Source: Rivularia sp. PCC 7116
GTDB taxonomy: Bacteria > Cyanobacteriota > Cyanobacteriia > Cyanobacteriales > Nostocaceae
Direction: 5' to 3'
Length of the DNA: 64,000 nucleotides
Assembly (NCBI RefSeq): GCF_000316665.1
Contig: NC_019678.1
Coordinates: 558,001-622,000 of the forward strand
Shown: positions 56,115-64,000 of the stretch, in pieces
Layout of the letters: each line of letters begins with the position of its first letter
Numbering within the stretch: position 1 is the stretch's first letter
The notes under the pieces: model-generated
Told to the model about the DNA's origin: nothing
The model's input: only the letters and a program-made list of their open reading frames with translations
Databases searched by the model: none
Program-made: the position numbers and the translations under genes

Positions 56115-56295
56115 AATATAGCTCCTTTTTTTAGTTTATTTTTCATAGCATGGCTATTAAATCAGATTAATCAAAAAGCTTAACAGACGATGTTATCTCA
56201 AAATATATCCTGATTTATACTTAACCATAAGGTCTTATTATAATTCCGGCTTTACGTAATCTCCACATTTTTTAGGCTATCTTGATACTGAACGA

Positions 56296-57483
56296 TCAAT
56301 ATTTTTGGCTCATTACTTGTTGATAAATTGCCATTAACTGCTCATAATTAGCTTGTGGAGTATACTTCTCCTCATACTTTTTTAGCGCATTCACACTTGA
56401 TTCTTCCATCGCTTCATGGTTCTTGAATGTCCATTCAATTTTTGCAGCTAAATCTGCTGAGTTTCGACTTTCAAAATGTAAACCAGTTACTCTATCTTCT
56501 ACAATTTCTGCCATACTACCTAATTTTGGAGCTATCACAGGTAGTCCGCAAGCAAATGCTTCAGCGATAGTTAAAGGAAAACCTTCGTACCAAACAGAAG
56601 GAAATACTAAACAACGAGCTGATTGCATTAGTTTCAAAACTGTAGGTTTTTTCTGAAATCCTAAAAATTCAATCACATTTTTGCATGAAGTATTTTCTAC
56701 CTTCTGCTCCAACATTTGACGTAAAGGACCATCACCTACAATTTTTAAGGGTATGGATAAATTATTATTTATATAAGCATCGATTAAAACTGAAACTCCT
56801 TTCTCTTCAGATAATCTGCCAACAAAAAGTAGGAAATCACTACGTTGTTTGCTGTTAGGTGAAGTCTCAGGAGTAAAAATGAAATTAGGTTTGATATAAA
56901 TTTTTTCTGCTGGTAATCCAGCTTGAATCATTTTTTCTTTTTGAAAGTTAGTTAAAGCTATGTAAGCATCAACACGCTCTTGCCAAGTACCCCGTAACTT
57001 GTGCCACGTATTCATTGCTGTTACAACTGAGCTTTGTAGGCGGGAGTCTCGATAACAGCCATGCACAATACTATCCCACGGTATAGATTTGCCAATGCAA
57101 TCTTCGCAAATTTTGCCATCTCGAAAGGGTATGGCTTTAGGACAAGCCAGGCGATAGTTATGCAGAGTTTGGACAACCGGCAGTTGATGCTCTTGACAAG
57201 CATCATATACAGAAGGGGAGAGTAATGGAAAGAAATTATGTACGTGTACAACATCAGGGCGAAAGCGAATAATTTCTTCACTAACTTGTTGTTTTGCTGA
57301 ATATGAGTAAACTGCACTGACAGCGGCTGAAACTTTACTCCAACCACCTGCAATATCATCATTAGTTACTTCAAACAAAGAAACCTGATGATTATTTTTT
57401 TCTAAGAGAGACTTCTCAACTTGGACAACTCCATCTTCACCACCTGGAAGTTTATATCGGTTATGCAATAGAAGTATTTTCAT
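56296..57483 (-). CDS. Family 4 glycosyltransferase
   Basis: 395 aa. GT-B fold: KILLLHNRYKLPGGEDGVVQVEK, VVHVHNFFPLLSPSVY, then donor domain FLLFVGRLSEEKGVSVLIDAY and CLVFPSVWYEGFPLTIAEAFACGLPVIAP with the E-x7-E pattern. Adds a sugar to the lipid-linked repeat. Within the leftward operon, 90 bp from the polymerase gene. Confidence 0.93.
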   Translation of the reverse strand: MKILLLHNRYKLPGGEDGVVQVEKSLLEKNNHQVSLFEVTNDDIAGGWSKVSAAVSAVYSYSAKQQVSEEIIRFRPDVVHVHNFFPLLSPSVYDACQEHQLPVVQTLHNYRLACPKAIPFRDGKICEDCIGKSIPWDSIVHGCYRDSRLQSSVVTAMNTWHKLRGTWQERVDAYIALTNFQKEKMIQAGLPAEKIYIKPNFIFTPETSPNSKQRSDFLLFVGRLSEEKGVSVLIDAYINNNLSIPLKIVGDGPLRQMLEQKVENTSCKNVIEFLGFQKKPTVLKLMQSARCLVFPSVWYEGFPLTIAEAFACGLPVIAPKLGSMAEIVEDRVTGLHFESRNSADLAAKIEWTFKNHEAMEESSVNALKKYEEKYTPQANYEQLMAIYQQVMSQKY

Positions 57484-57573
57484 AAATTGAAAATGTTTTT
57501 AATTAATAAAAGTAAAAGTACTCATTAATGTAAAATAATTTACGAAGTAATTACATGTTTATTAAGCAATAAT

Positions 57574-58827
57574 TCAAGCTTCCTGAACTAATTGCTCGAA
57601 TTCGTCTGATAATAGCTCTAATTTTCGAGCAGTTTTTATTACCTTTTTACGGCGGCTTGTACTTCCTAAGGATGCTCCTACTAATATCCCTAAAGGATTC
57701 ATTGCGAATAAATAAACAATAATGTTATCGCTAATCATTGCTATAGCTACAGCGACTAAAGTAAGAAATGCGGCTAAGGAAATACGGGCATTAGCTCTAT
57801 CATTTTGGTCTGACCATTGCCAATTCTGCCAGGTTTTTACAAGTAATCCTATATAACCTAATAACCACAGCGTTAAACCAATAAGACCGTAGTCATGGAA
57901 AATACGTAGATAATCGTTGTGTGGATGAGAAAAAGCACGTCCAACATTTTGTACCAAAACCACTACAACCGAACCGGGACCATGACCTATCCATGGCGAT
58001 TCCCACGCTGAGGCGTAGGCAATAGGCCAAGCTGTAGCTCGTCCTGATGTATTAATTTGAACTCCACCAACTGTGGCATTATCTCCTACATCTGTGAAAC
58101 GAGAACGTATCGGTTCAACATAAGTGAATGCAAGGAATGAAACCGTAACCATTAGAAAAATAGTGAAACCCATCTTCAGCCAACCCTTGATACTATTAAA
58201 GGATATTTGAGATAAGGGGAAAAGAATTAAGGTTACAACTAATGCTGTACGGGAAAAGCTTAAAGCCATGACTACTATTGTAAAAATTGTCCACCATCGA
58301 CTTCCAAGCAAGCCATAGCGCCAACCTGCTAAGAACCAAGCTGCAGCAATCATAGCAAATAAAGCAAAAGGGCGGGCACCCATTATGATACCTGTACCAA
58401 AACCACCTATAAGAATACTAAACCCATACACTAGGACTGATAATTTACCTGCTAGACTAAGGGCATTGCTGATGAAATCTGGTGGGTCGAAGGAGCGGTT
58501 AGTTTCTATGGCACTTAATACTAAAATACCAACAAATGCCAAGTATAGTGATAAGTTTTGAACCGCATCTGAAATTGGTAATTTTGATGTGAGCGAATAC
58601 CAAAGGAAATTAAATAAACTATATACAACAAATAGAACCAGAGAAGTTGCTATATATGTTGCTTTAGAAATATGAGAACGAGTAAATACTAAAACCCAGC
58701 TACCTATACCTGAAATAATACTTAATGCCCCTAAAGCAGTAATAGGTCCAAGTGAAATCATGCGTACTGCATTTGTTAGACCGCTAATTATAAGCGTCGC
58801 GTACAAAACTTTTTGATATACATTCAT
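57574..58827 (-). CDS. O-antigen polymerase/ligase-like membrane protein (Wzy/WaaL type)
   Basis: 417 aa, about ten to twelve membrane helices. The large loop (about 262-290) has AWPIAYASAWESPWIGHGPGSV and SHPHNDYLRIFHDYGLIG, the conserved Wzy_C pattern of O-antigen ligases and polymerases. Likely polymerises the repeat at the periplasmic side of the inner membrane. Stop 6 bp from the start side of the next gene's stop region, so tightly packed in the operon. Confidence 0.88.
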   Translation of the reverse strand: MNVYQKVLYATLIISGLTNAVRMISLGPITALGALSIISGIGSWVLVFTRSHISKATYIATSLVLFVVYSLFNFLWYSLTSKLPISDAVQNLSLYLAFVGILVLSAIETNRSFDPPDFISNALSLAGKLSVLVYGFSILIGGFGTGIIMGARPFALFAMIAAAWFLAGWRYGLLGSRWWTIFTIVVMALSFSRTALVVTLILFPLSQISFNSIKGWLKMGFTIFLMVTVSFLAFTYVEPIRSRFTDVGDNATVGGVQINTSGRATAWPIAYASAWESPWIGHGPGSVVVVLVQNVGRAFSHPHNDYLRIFHDYGLIGLTLWLLGYIGLLVKTWQNWQWSDQNDRANARISLAAFLTLVAVAIAMISDNIIVYLFAMNPLGILVGASLGSTSRRKKVIKTARKLELLSDEFEQLVQEA

Positions 58828-58833
58828 ACCTTT

Positions 58834-60090
58834 CTAACCCAATGTCAGGCAAGTTTTATCTTCACCAGATAGTTCTTCGTATAGTTGAGCTAATTGTTTT
58901 CCTTTGTTTTCCCAACTGAACATTTCTTGGACTCTTTCCCGACCAGCTTCAGCCATACGCAGTCTCAATTCGGGGTCGTTAGCTAAAAGCTTCATCGCTT
59001 TACCCATACCTTCTGCTGCTTGTTCTGGTGTACGTGCGGGAATTTTCAAGCCTGTTTCCTTTGTTACCTGTACTCCCGGTCCTCCCAAATCCAAGCAAAT
59101 CACTGGGCGACCAGCAGCCATTGCTTCCATGCATACCCATCCTCCAGAGTCATGCAAGCTTGGGTGAATCAACACATGAGACTGGCCGAGCTTTTCTAAA
59201 GTTTCCTGACGAGGTAATCTACCCCAAAATTTCACTTGCTGAGCAATTCCCAATTCTTGAGTAATAGCACGAAGTTTTTCTTCCTCTGGACCGTTGCCTA
59301 ATATCCAATATTCAGCATCAGGTAAATTTGCTTGAGCAAAAGCACGCAAACCTAAATGAAACCCTTTCCAGTGCAGAAGCCTACCCATGCTGATAAATCT
59401 GATTGGAGAACTATCGGATATTTTATATTGAGCAAGATTAGCTACTTCTTCTGCGGGTAAACCCGATTCAGGCATTATTTGCACCGAACTCGCACCAATT
59501 TTGTAAAGTCGTTTTGCAGTGTCTTCGGTAGTTGCTCTAATCAAAGCACTCTTTTTAGCAGTTATATATACGAAGGGATCTATTTCACCAACAGAACGAA
59601 GCAAATGTCTTAGGGTTTCATATATTTTTGCGCGTAAGCTAAAATCTTTCCAAAATGCTTTAGGTGCGGATTCCCCACCACCTATAGGACCCCAGATAAA
59701 AGGAATCGGTAGGAACGATACGAAACTAGGACTAGAATATCTAACGTAGGTTACATGATGTGCTGCATCAAAACCAATTTGTTTGTGAAGTGATTTACTG
59801 ACAAAATAGGCTTTGATTTGCCATAAATAATAATGAAACTGAACTCCCCACTGTGCTTTTTTACCTTCTTGACTCCAGTCCAAAGTCCAACCAATGGGGT
59901 CTAAATAAACGAAATTCAAGTTGGGTATTGGGTTGCGTGCTAGTTCAGATTCGATACCTTCGCGGTGACAGTTTGTTGTCAGTACCCACACTTGGTGATA
60001 TTTGCAAACTTCACGAACTACATTCCAGCCAACTCCTGGTTCCGAACCTCTATTTGGTTCGCAGGCATATGCAGAGATAAGAATTTTCAT
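58834..60090 (-). CDS. Family 4 glycosyltransferase
   Basis: 418 aa. KILISAYACEPNRGSEPGVGWNV opening (as in WcaC/WbuB-like enzymes), IWGPIGGGESAP middle, donor domain with RFISMGRLLHWKGFHLGLRAF and HVLIHPSLHDSGGWVCMEAMAAGRPVICLDLGGP. Retaining GT-B transferase. 6 bp from the polymerase gene, 96 bp from the next GT4. Confidence 0.93.
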   Translation of the reverse strand: MKILISAYACEPNRGSEPGVGWNVVREVCKYHQVWVLTTNCHREGIESELARNPIPNLNFVYLDPIGWTLDWSQEGKKAQWGVQFHYYLWQIKAYFVSKSLHKQIGFDAAHHVTYVRYSSPSFVSFLPIPFIWGPIGGGESAPKAFWKDFSLRAKIYETLRHLLRSVGEIDPFVYITAKKSALIRATTEDTAKRLYKIGASSVQIMPESGLPAEEVANLAQYKISDSSPIRFISMGRLLHWKGFHLGLRAFAQANLPDAEYWILGNGPEEEKLRAITQELGIAQQVKFWGRLPRQETLEKLGQSHVLIHPSLHDSGGWVCMEAMAAGRPVICLDLGGPGVQVTKETGLKIPARTPEQAAEGMGKAMKLLANDPELRLRMAEAGRERVQEMFSWENKGKQLAQLYEELSGEDKTCLTLG

Positions 60091-60186
60091 AAACTAAATA
60101 CTTTCTAGGAATTTAATTACAATAATCAACTAGTATCCTCTATATGTTTGAGTCAATAAGTTTAATTTAATCTAATGTACATAATT

Positions 60187-61446
60187 TTAAACTGAAGTCA
60201 AGGCAATTTCTCGATTTGTAGTAATTGCATTATGAAAAATATCAACTAATCGGTCATTAAGTTTATCGATATTATAATGTTCTTCTACAAACGCTCGACC
60301 TGCTGTACCCATAGTAGACCAAAGCTCTGGATGCTCCACCAAATAACCTATTTTTTCAGCCAAAGCATCTACATTTCGTTCTGGAACCAAAAAACCTGCA
60401 ACACCATCTTCAACTAATTCTGGAATCCCACTATGAAATGTACTAACTACTGGTAAACCCATTGCCATTGTCTCCATTAAAGCAACTGGAATTCCTTCCT
60501 GGTCTCCATTTGAACTGGTTACACTAGGAGCCAGCATAATGTGAGAATTTTTCAAAATTTCAATCACTTCTTGTTGTTGTTTTGAACCAAGTAATTGTAC
60601 ATGATTCGCTACATCTAATTGCTGAACTAATTCCTGTAAACTTTCTTTTAGTGGACCATCTCCTACAATAGTGTAATTAATATTCTTTTTTTGGTTTTTA
60701 AGCAATTTAGCTACTGCACGAATTCCATATTCCACACCTTTCTTTTCTACTAATCTAGAAACTGTAACTATCTCTACTTGACCATTAACTCTAGGTTGGC
60801 GTGAAGCAAAGGAAAACTTTGTGCAATCAATTCCCATTCGATGCACAGTCATTTCGCCATTGCAACCTAATTCAATTAATCGATTTTTCCAACGATAACT
60901 AATAGGTAAAAACAGGTCACCCAGACTAAATAATAAATCGTATGCGCGCTTTCCCTCTTTTTCTAAATAAGTAGTTATGTCAGTACCATGAAATGTTGTA
61001 ACTACCTTGCCTTGAATTATACCTAGTTCGCGCAATATCACACCTCGTAAACCTTTTGGTCCAAAGTGACATTGAATAATGTCATAGGATTGTTGATGAT
61101 TTAGTACCGATATTGCTGTATATAGTAAATTTAGAGAAGTAACTTCTTTTCCATATTTAGAAAAATTTAGAGTTTGTAACAGAACTGAAGGACTTTTATG
61201 AAAGTTAGTTAGCAGTAAGCCAATTCCTTTAATGGCGCGTAGTAATTGATTTTCTGGTATTTGAGCGTAATAAGTATGTTCAAGAAGATGATACTTTTCT
61301 ATATCTGGATGTATTTTTGATTCGTTTTGTGGACGAATTGCATAAATTTTAACTTGATGTCCACGGTCTATTAGTCCGGTAATTTGATTCAGAACAAATG
61401 TTTCTGATAGGCAAGGGAATTTATCAACTATAAAGGCAATTTTCAT
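60187..61446 (-). CDS. Family 4 glycosyltransferase
   Basis: 419 aa. KIAFIVDKFPCLSETFVLNQ (the AmsK/colanic acid type opening), IIQCHFGPKG, VVTTFHGTDI, donor domain EIVTVSRLVEKKGVEYGIRAV and EGIPVALMETMAMGLPVVSTFHSGIPELV. GT-B transferase for the exopolysaccharide. 381 bp separates it from the upstream FrhB-like gene, so a new promoter may start here. Confidence 0.93.
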   Translation of the reverse strand: MKIAFIVDKFPCLSETFVLNQITGLIDRGHQVKIYAIRPQNESKIHPDIEKYHLLEHTYYAQIPENQLLRAIKGIGLLLTNFHKSPSVLLQTLNFSKYGKEVTSLNLLYTAISVLNHQQSYDIIQCHFGPKGLRGVILRELGIIQGKVVTTFHGTDITTYLEKEGKRAYDLLFSLGDLFLPISYRWKNRLIELGCNGEMTVHRMGIDCTKFSFASRQPRVNGQVEIVTVSRLVEKKGVEYGIRAVAKLLKNQKKNINYTIVGDGPLKESLQELVQQLDVANHVQLLGSKQQQEVIEILKNSHIMLAPSVTSSNGDQEGIPVALMETMAMGLPVVSTFHSGIPELVEDGVAGFLVPERNVDALAEKIGYLVEHPELWSTMGTAGRAFVEEHYNIDKLNDRLVDIFHNAITTNREIALTSV

Positions 61447-61827
61447 TATTAATTAGTAGTACATATATTATTATGGGAAATTAACCCTAATTAAATCAAT
61501 AAGTTTCGTTTATACTTTGAACAGCTTATTTGATTTACCCATCATGCATGTTTTGCTTTAACTGAGTAAAAGTCATTCATTTTCATCATCATTTATCAAT
61601 GCTCTATTAGTCCTGTTATTTGATTGAGAATAGAAGTTTGGGATAGAACTGGGAAGTTATTAAGGATAAATGTAACTTTCATGTTAGGAATTTTCCATAT
61701 TACTTCTTTCAATAAATTCTCTCAATTCCCATTATTTATTAGTACGTAAATACTGTATAAAGAAACTGCCTGTAATTACGAAAGAAAACAATTATTTAAA
61801 CTGAGAGTCCGATATTTTGGATAATTG
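61447..61827. other. Gap inside the leftward EPS operon
   Basis: 381 bp, AT-rich, no gene or hairpin that I can support. May hold a secondary promoter for the genes from 61446 leftward. Confidence 0.4.
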
Positions 61828-63264
61828 CTAACTCTTCATATATTTCTTAACTTTTGATAAGACCTTTCGCCAGAGGGGTTTTTTGTAAAGATTATCATAA
61901 GCTTTGACTATCGGCTCCATAATGTCTCTAAAAACAGTAAAGCTTCTAGCTTGTATAGCTTTGTCAAAAGCAAGATGACTTTCGGTCGCCATGAGGACTC
62001 TGAGTTCATGAATCTTTTTTCGCTTTCGGTCGAAGTGGTTAGCTTGTGCTTTAACCCGCTTTTCAGGTCGCCATAGTCCAGCCTTATCTTTTAGGTGCAA
62101 ACGATAAGCTAAACCTTCGCGTCGATGGCGCAAGCCAGCATCTTGCGACTTAGCAGCGTCATCAGCGCTAATACGATCTAAGTGTAGCCGATTTGATGTC
62201 ATACCCTTCTCAATAATTTCTTGTATAAGAGGATTACGTACAATAACCACATTAGTTCCAGAACTGTCTTTTACATATTGGGGAAGCCAAGCATCTCCAA
62301 CTGTAACATCAGCAGTTTCAGCTACTACATCATCGCAATAATCACATGCTTGGTATTTGAAAAAGCCGTGTCCCCACAGATAACCATATAATTCGTAATT
62401 TGATTTGATTGCACTAACTTCTTTATTGTTCTGAAGACCTTTGACCTCCACACCATACTTATTTGCATTCTGCCCAGGCATTTTCTTACGAAAGTCGATA
62501 GAACGTAGATTGCCAGGTTCAATTCCACATTGCCAAGCAAACATATCGGCAAATGTAGTGGTTTTAAGGTGTCCGCATACAAGACCAATACAAAAATGGA
62601 TGCGATCGCCTATTACTGGATCTTGTTTTGCCAAAAGACGAATTGCTTTGATAAAACAAGGAACACCAACAATTGCATATCTTCCCGGTTTTTGCCTAAC
62701 TAAGCTCAATACTTCTGACATTTCGACTGGATAGTAGCGTGACTTTGCACCAGTACGAATTTCGTCAATTGAGTTTGATATCTCAAAACTAAATAATTTT
62801 GAATCAGTTTCTGTAGGTTGATGCTGTTTTACGTGAATAGCTGCGTCAATTAGACCATGATTAAATAGCTCGTTCAGAATCCATGTACCCATCCCACCGG
62901 AACTACCACGTTCGCGAAAACTATCTTCTGCCACAAATCCTGCGTATGTGGCTAAATTATAGCCGATTCGATCGTGATATGTAGAATTTTTACCAAACAG
63001 TTCTTGACCTATCTCATCCTCGTTAGGACTAACTTCGGAGAACGGACATACAGAAAGAACTTCAGTATTTAATGCTGAGGTATCAACTTTAGAAGTTAAG
63101 GTTGCCTGGAAGCGACCATACTTATCCAAACTCATCTTGATTGGTGAATTCTCAACTGATGCACAAGCTCCACAGCCGCTACAATATCCACCTTCGACAA
63201 CTGTATTAAACAATTTAGATACTTCTTGAGCAGGTTTGTGTTGCTCTTTGGGTAACTGTTGCAT
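61828..63264 (-). CDS. FrhB/FdhB-family flavoprotein (coenzyme F420 hydrogenase beta-subunit-like)
   Basis: 478 aa. N-terminal ferredoxin-like half-site CSGCGACAS (Cys28, 31, 34), then CPFSEV; central FrhB_FdhB_N and C-terminal FrhB_FdhB_C parts with RGSSGGMGTWIL, GVPCFIKAIRLLA, FCIGLVCGHLKTT, and FKYQACDYCDDVVAETADVTVGDAW. In bacteria without F420 these proteins use FAD and iron-sulfur clusters and often sit beside pyruvyl transferases in polysaccharide clusters; the reaction there is unknown. 13 bp from the pyruvyl transferase, clearly cotranscribed. Confidence 0.85.
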   Translation of the reverse strand: MQQLPKEQHKPAQEVSKLFNTVVEGGYCSGCGACASVENSPIKMSLDKYGRFQATLTSKVDTSALNTEVLSVCPFSEVSPNEDEIGQELFGKNSTYHDRIGYNLATYAGFVAEDSFRERGSSGGMGTWILNELFNHGLIDAAIHVKQHQPTETDSKLFSFEISNSIDEIRTGAKSRYYPVEMSEVLSLVRQKPGRYAIVGVPCFIKAIRLLAKQDPVIGDRIHFCIGLVCGHLKTTTFADMFAWQCGIEPGNLRSIDFRKKMPGQNANKYGVEVKGLQNNKEVSAIKSNYELYGYLWGHGFFKYQACDYCDDVVAETADVTVGDAWLPQYVKDSSGTNVVIVRNPLIQEIIEKGMTSNRLHLDRISADDAAKSQDAGLRHRREGLAYRLHLKDKAGLWRPEKRVKAQANHFDRKRKKIHELRVLMATESHLAFDKAIQARSFTVFRDIMEPIVKAYDNLYKKPLWRKVLSKVKKYMKS

Positions 63265-63277
63265 TTTTTATCACCTT

Positions 63278-64000
63278 TTATTTCAAACCAACTAATTCAG
63301 GTATCTTGTCAAAGTATTCGGCACTCCAATCTGGAGTTTTTTTATCTTCGAGTGCCAAGCAGCGCTCTACTAGTGATGGAACTTCATCTAAATTCTGTGC
63401 GAATGCAATCTGAGGCATATCTTTAAACCAGTGAATTGCTGAAGTCAATTTATGATCGACAGTACGCAAGACAACACAAGGCTTCTGGGAAAGAACTGTA
63501 AAAATTAACCCATGATAACGGTCTGTGACCACAACATCTGCATCTAAAAATAGATTCAGCGTATTTTGTAAAACAGCTTCTCTTTCACTGACATTAATTG
63601 ACTCAGGAATAGTTGTGTCATAGTAGGTACAGTCGTAAGGTAGACTATCACCTATTTGCTTGCGTTGCTCTGGGGTGAGAGCAGATTCATCATCAAGCCT
63701 TAAGCAAACAAGAATTCTGGGGGGATTGCTTTTCTTTTCTGAACTTCTTGGAGGTAGTGATAAGACAAAATCCGGCATACAAAAAGTTTTTGCTTTGGGA
63801 AATAATTCGGCGGCTAGTTCACCACTACGCGGATCACGACCTATAACAGTTAGGTTCGGATGAGTCCCATAAATATGACGTGTATTTTCTTGCTCTGTTT
63901 TCCCGATAGGAGTATCACTGAAGTAAATTGTTTGTGGTAAGCTAACAATTTGGTTACCAGCAAATGTACTAATCATTTCTCGCCGCTTACTTTCAGACCA
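63278..64000 (-). CDS. Polysaccharide pyruvyl transferase family protein, partial (runs off right edge)
   Basis: At least 240 codons, open through base 64000; the Met at 63976 is internal, because the frame continues upstream (reading WSESKRRE before it) and the protein lacks the N-terminal glycine-rich loop of the family. Visible family marks are VSLPQTIYF, MPDFVLSLPP, DRYHGLIFTVLSQKPCVVLRTVDHK. Adds pyruvate ketals to the polymer. It is cotranscribed with the FrhB-like gene. Confidence 0.88.
   Translation of the reverse strand, partial: WSESKRREMISTFAGNQIVSLPQTIYFSDTPIGKTEQENTRHIYGTHPNLTVIGRDPRSGELAAELFPKAKTFCMPDFVLSLPPRSSEKKSNPPRILVCLRLDDESALTPEQRKQIGDSLPYDCTYYDTTIPESINVSEREAVLQNTLNLFLDADVVVTDRYHGLIFTVLSQKPCVVLRTVDHKLTSAIHWFKDMPQIAFAQNLDEVPSLVERCLALEDKKTPDWSAEYFDKIPELVGLK

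Noticed and set aside
1-64000. CRISPR arrays, rRNA genes, full insertion sequences or prophage
   Set aside because: No regular direct-repeat/spacer array, no rRNA sequence and no transposase or phage genes were seen.

Overview
The window is chromosomal DNA of a filamentous, probably heterocyst-forming cyanobacterium (Nostocales type). The evidence is the AT-rich base composition with more than a dozen HIP1 octamers (GCGATCGC, e.g. 1812, 3650, 8335, 13612, 14467, 18057, 21298), typical cyanobacterial housekeeping genes (ftn2/zipN, pdhA, class II fba, a divergent sucC), short heptameric repeat tracts between genes, and an exopolysaccharide island that contains HepA- and HepC-like proteins. The species cannot be fixed from the sequence alone.

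Layout. 1-17,300 is mostly core metabolism: the start of sucD (running off the left edge), sucC, two cyanobacterial proteins of unknown function, ftn2, pdhA, a mutarotase, tRNA-Lys, aldolase, a phosphodiester glycosidase, a nitrilase-family amidase, an FMN reductase and an orphan ABC ATPase. 17,400-34,460 is a heterocyst-envelope-polysaccharide-like island. A leftward operon (GT2, HepA-like exporter, pyruvyl transferase, Wzc-like kinase) and a rightward operon (HepC-like sugar transferase, methyltransferase, GT4, Wzy-like polymerase, GT2, GT4) diverge from a 1.1-kb gap, and a second Wzc-like kinase closes the region.

37,350-45,180 is a lasso-peptide-type RiPP cluster: PqqD-like B1, protease B2, asparagine-synthetase-like cyclase C, a 66-aa precursor with a canonical lasso leader, an HPr-kinase-like protein, an ABC exporter and a nucleotidyltransferase, closed by a good terminator. 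Two things make it unusual. A previously uncalled 39-aa ORF (40063-40182) sits between cyclase and precursor and has a Cys/aromatic/Pro-rich tail. The precursor ends in Ser, which fits the kinase acting on a C-terminal serine.

45,500-64,000 holds a glycosidase lipoprotein, a PhyH-like dioxygenase, an SLC13 anion permease, cysC plus sat (PAPS synthesis), a GT2, a sulfotransferase, and a leftward operon of GT4 enzymes, a Wzy-like polymerase, an FrhB-family flavoprotein and a truncated pyruvyl transferase. Read together this looks like a sulfated and pyruvylated exopolysaccharide locus carrying its own sulfate activation genes.

The non-coding DNA carries at least two families of short MITE-like elements. 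Two copies begin GGCATTG (35373-35514, with an 8-bp target duplication, and 45382-45513). One copy of a second family lies inside the lasso operon (43906-44019). All functional calls come from reading the sequence; no database search was run.
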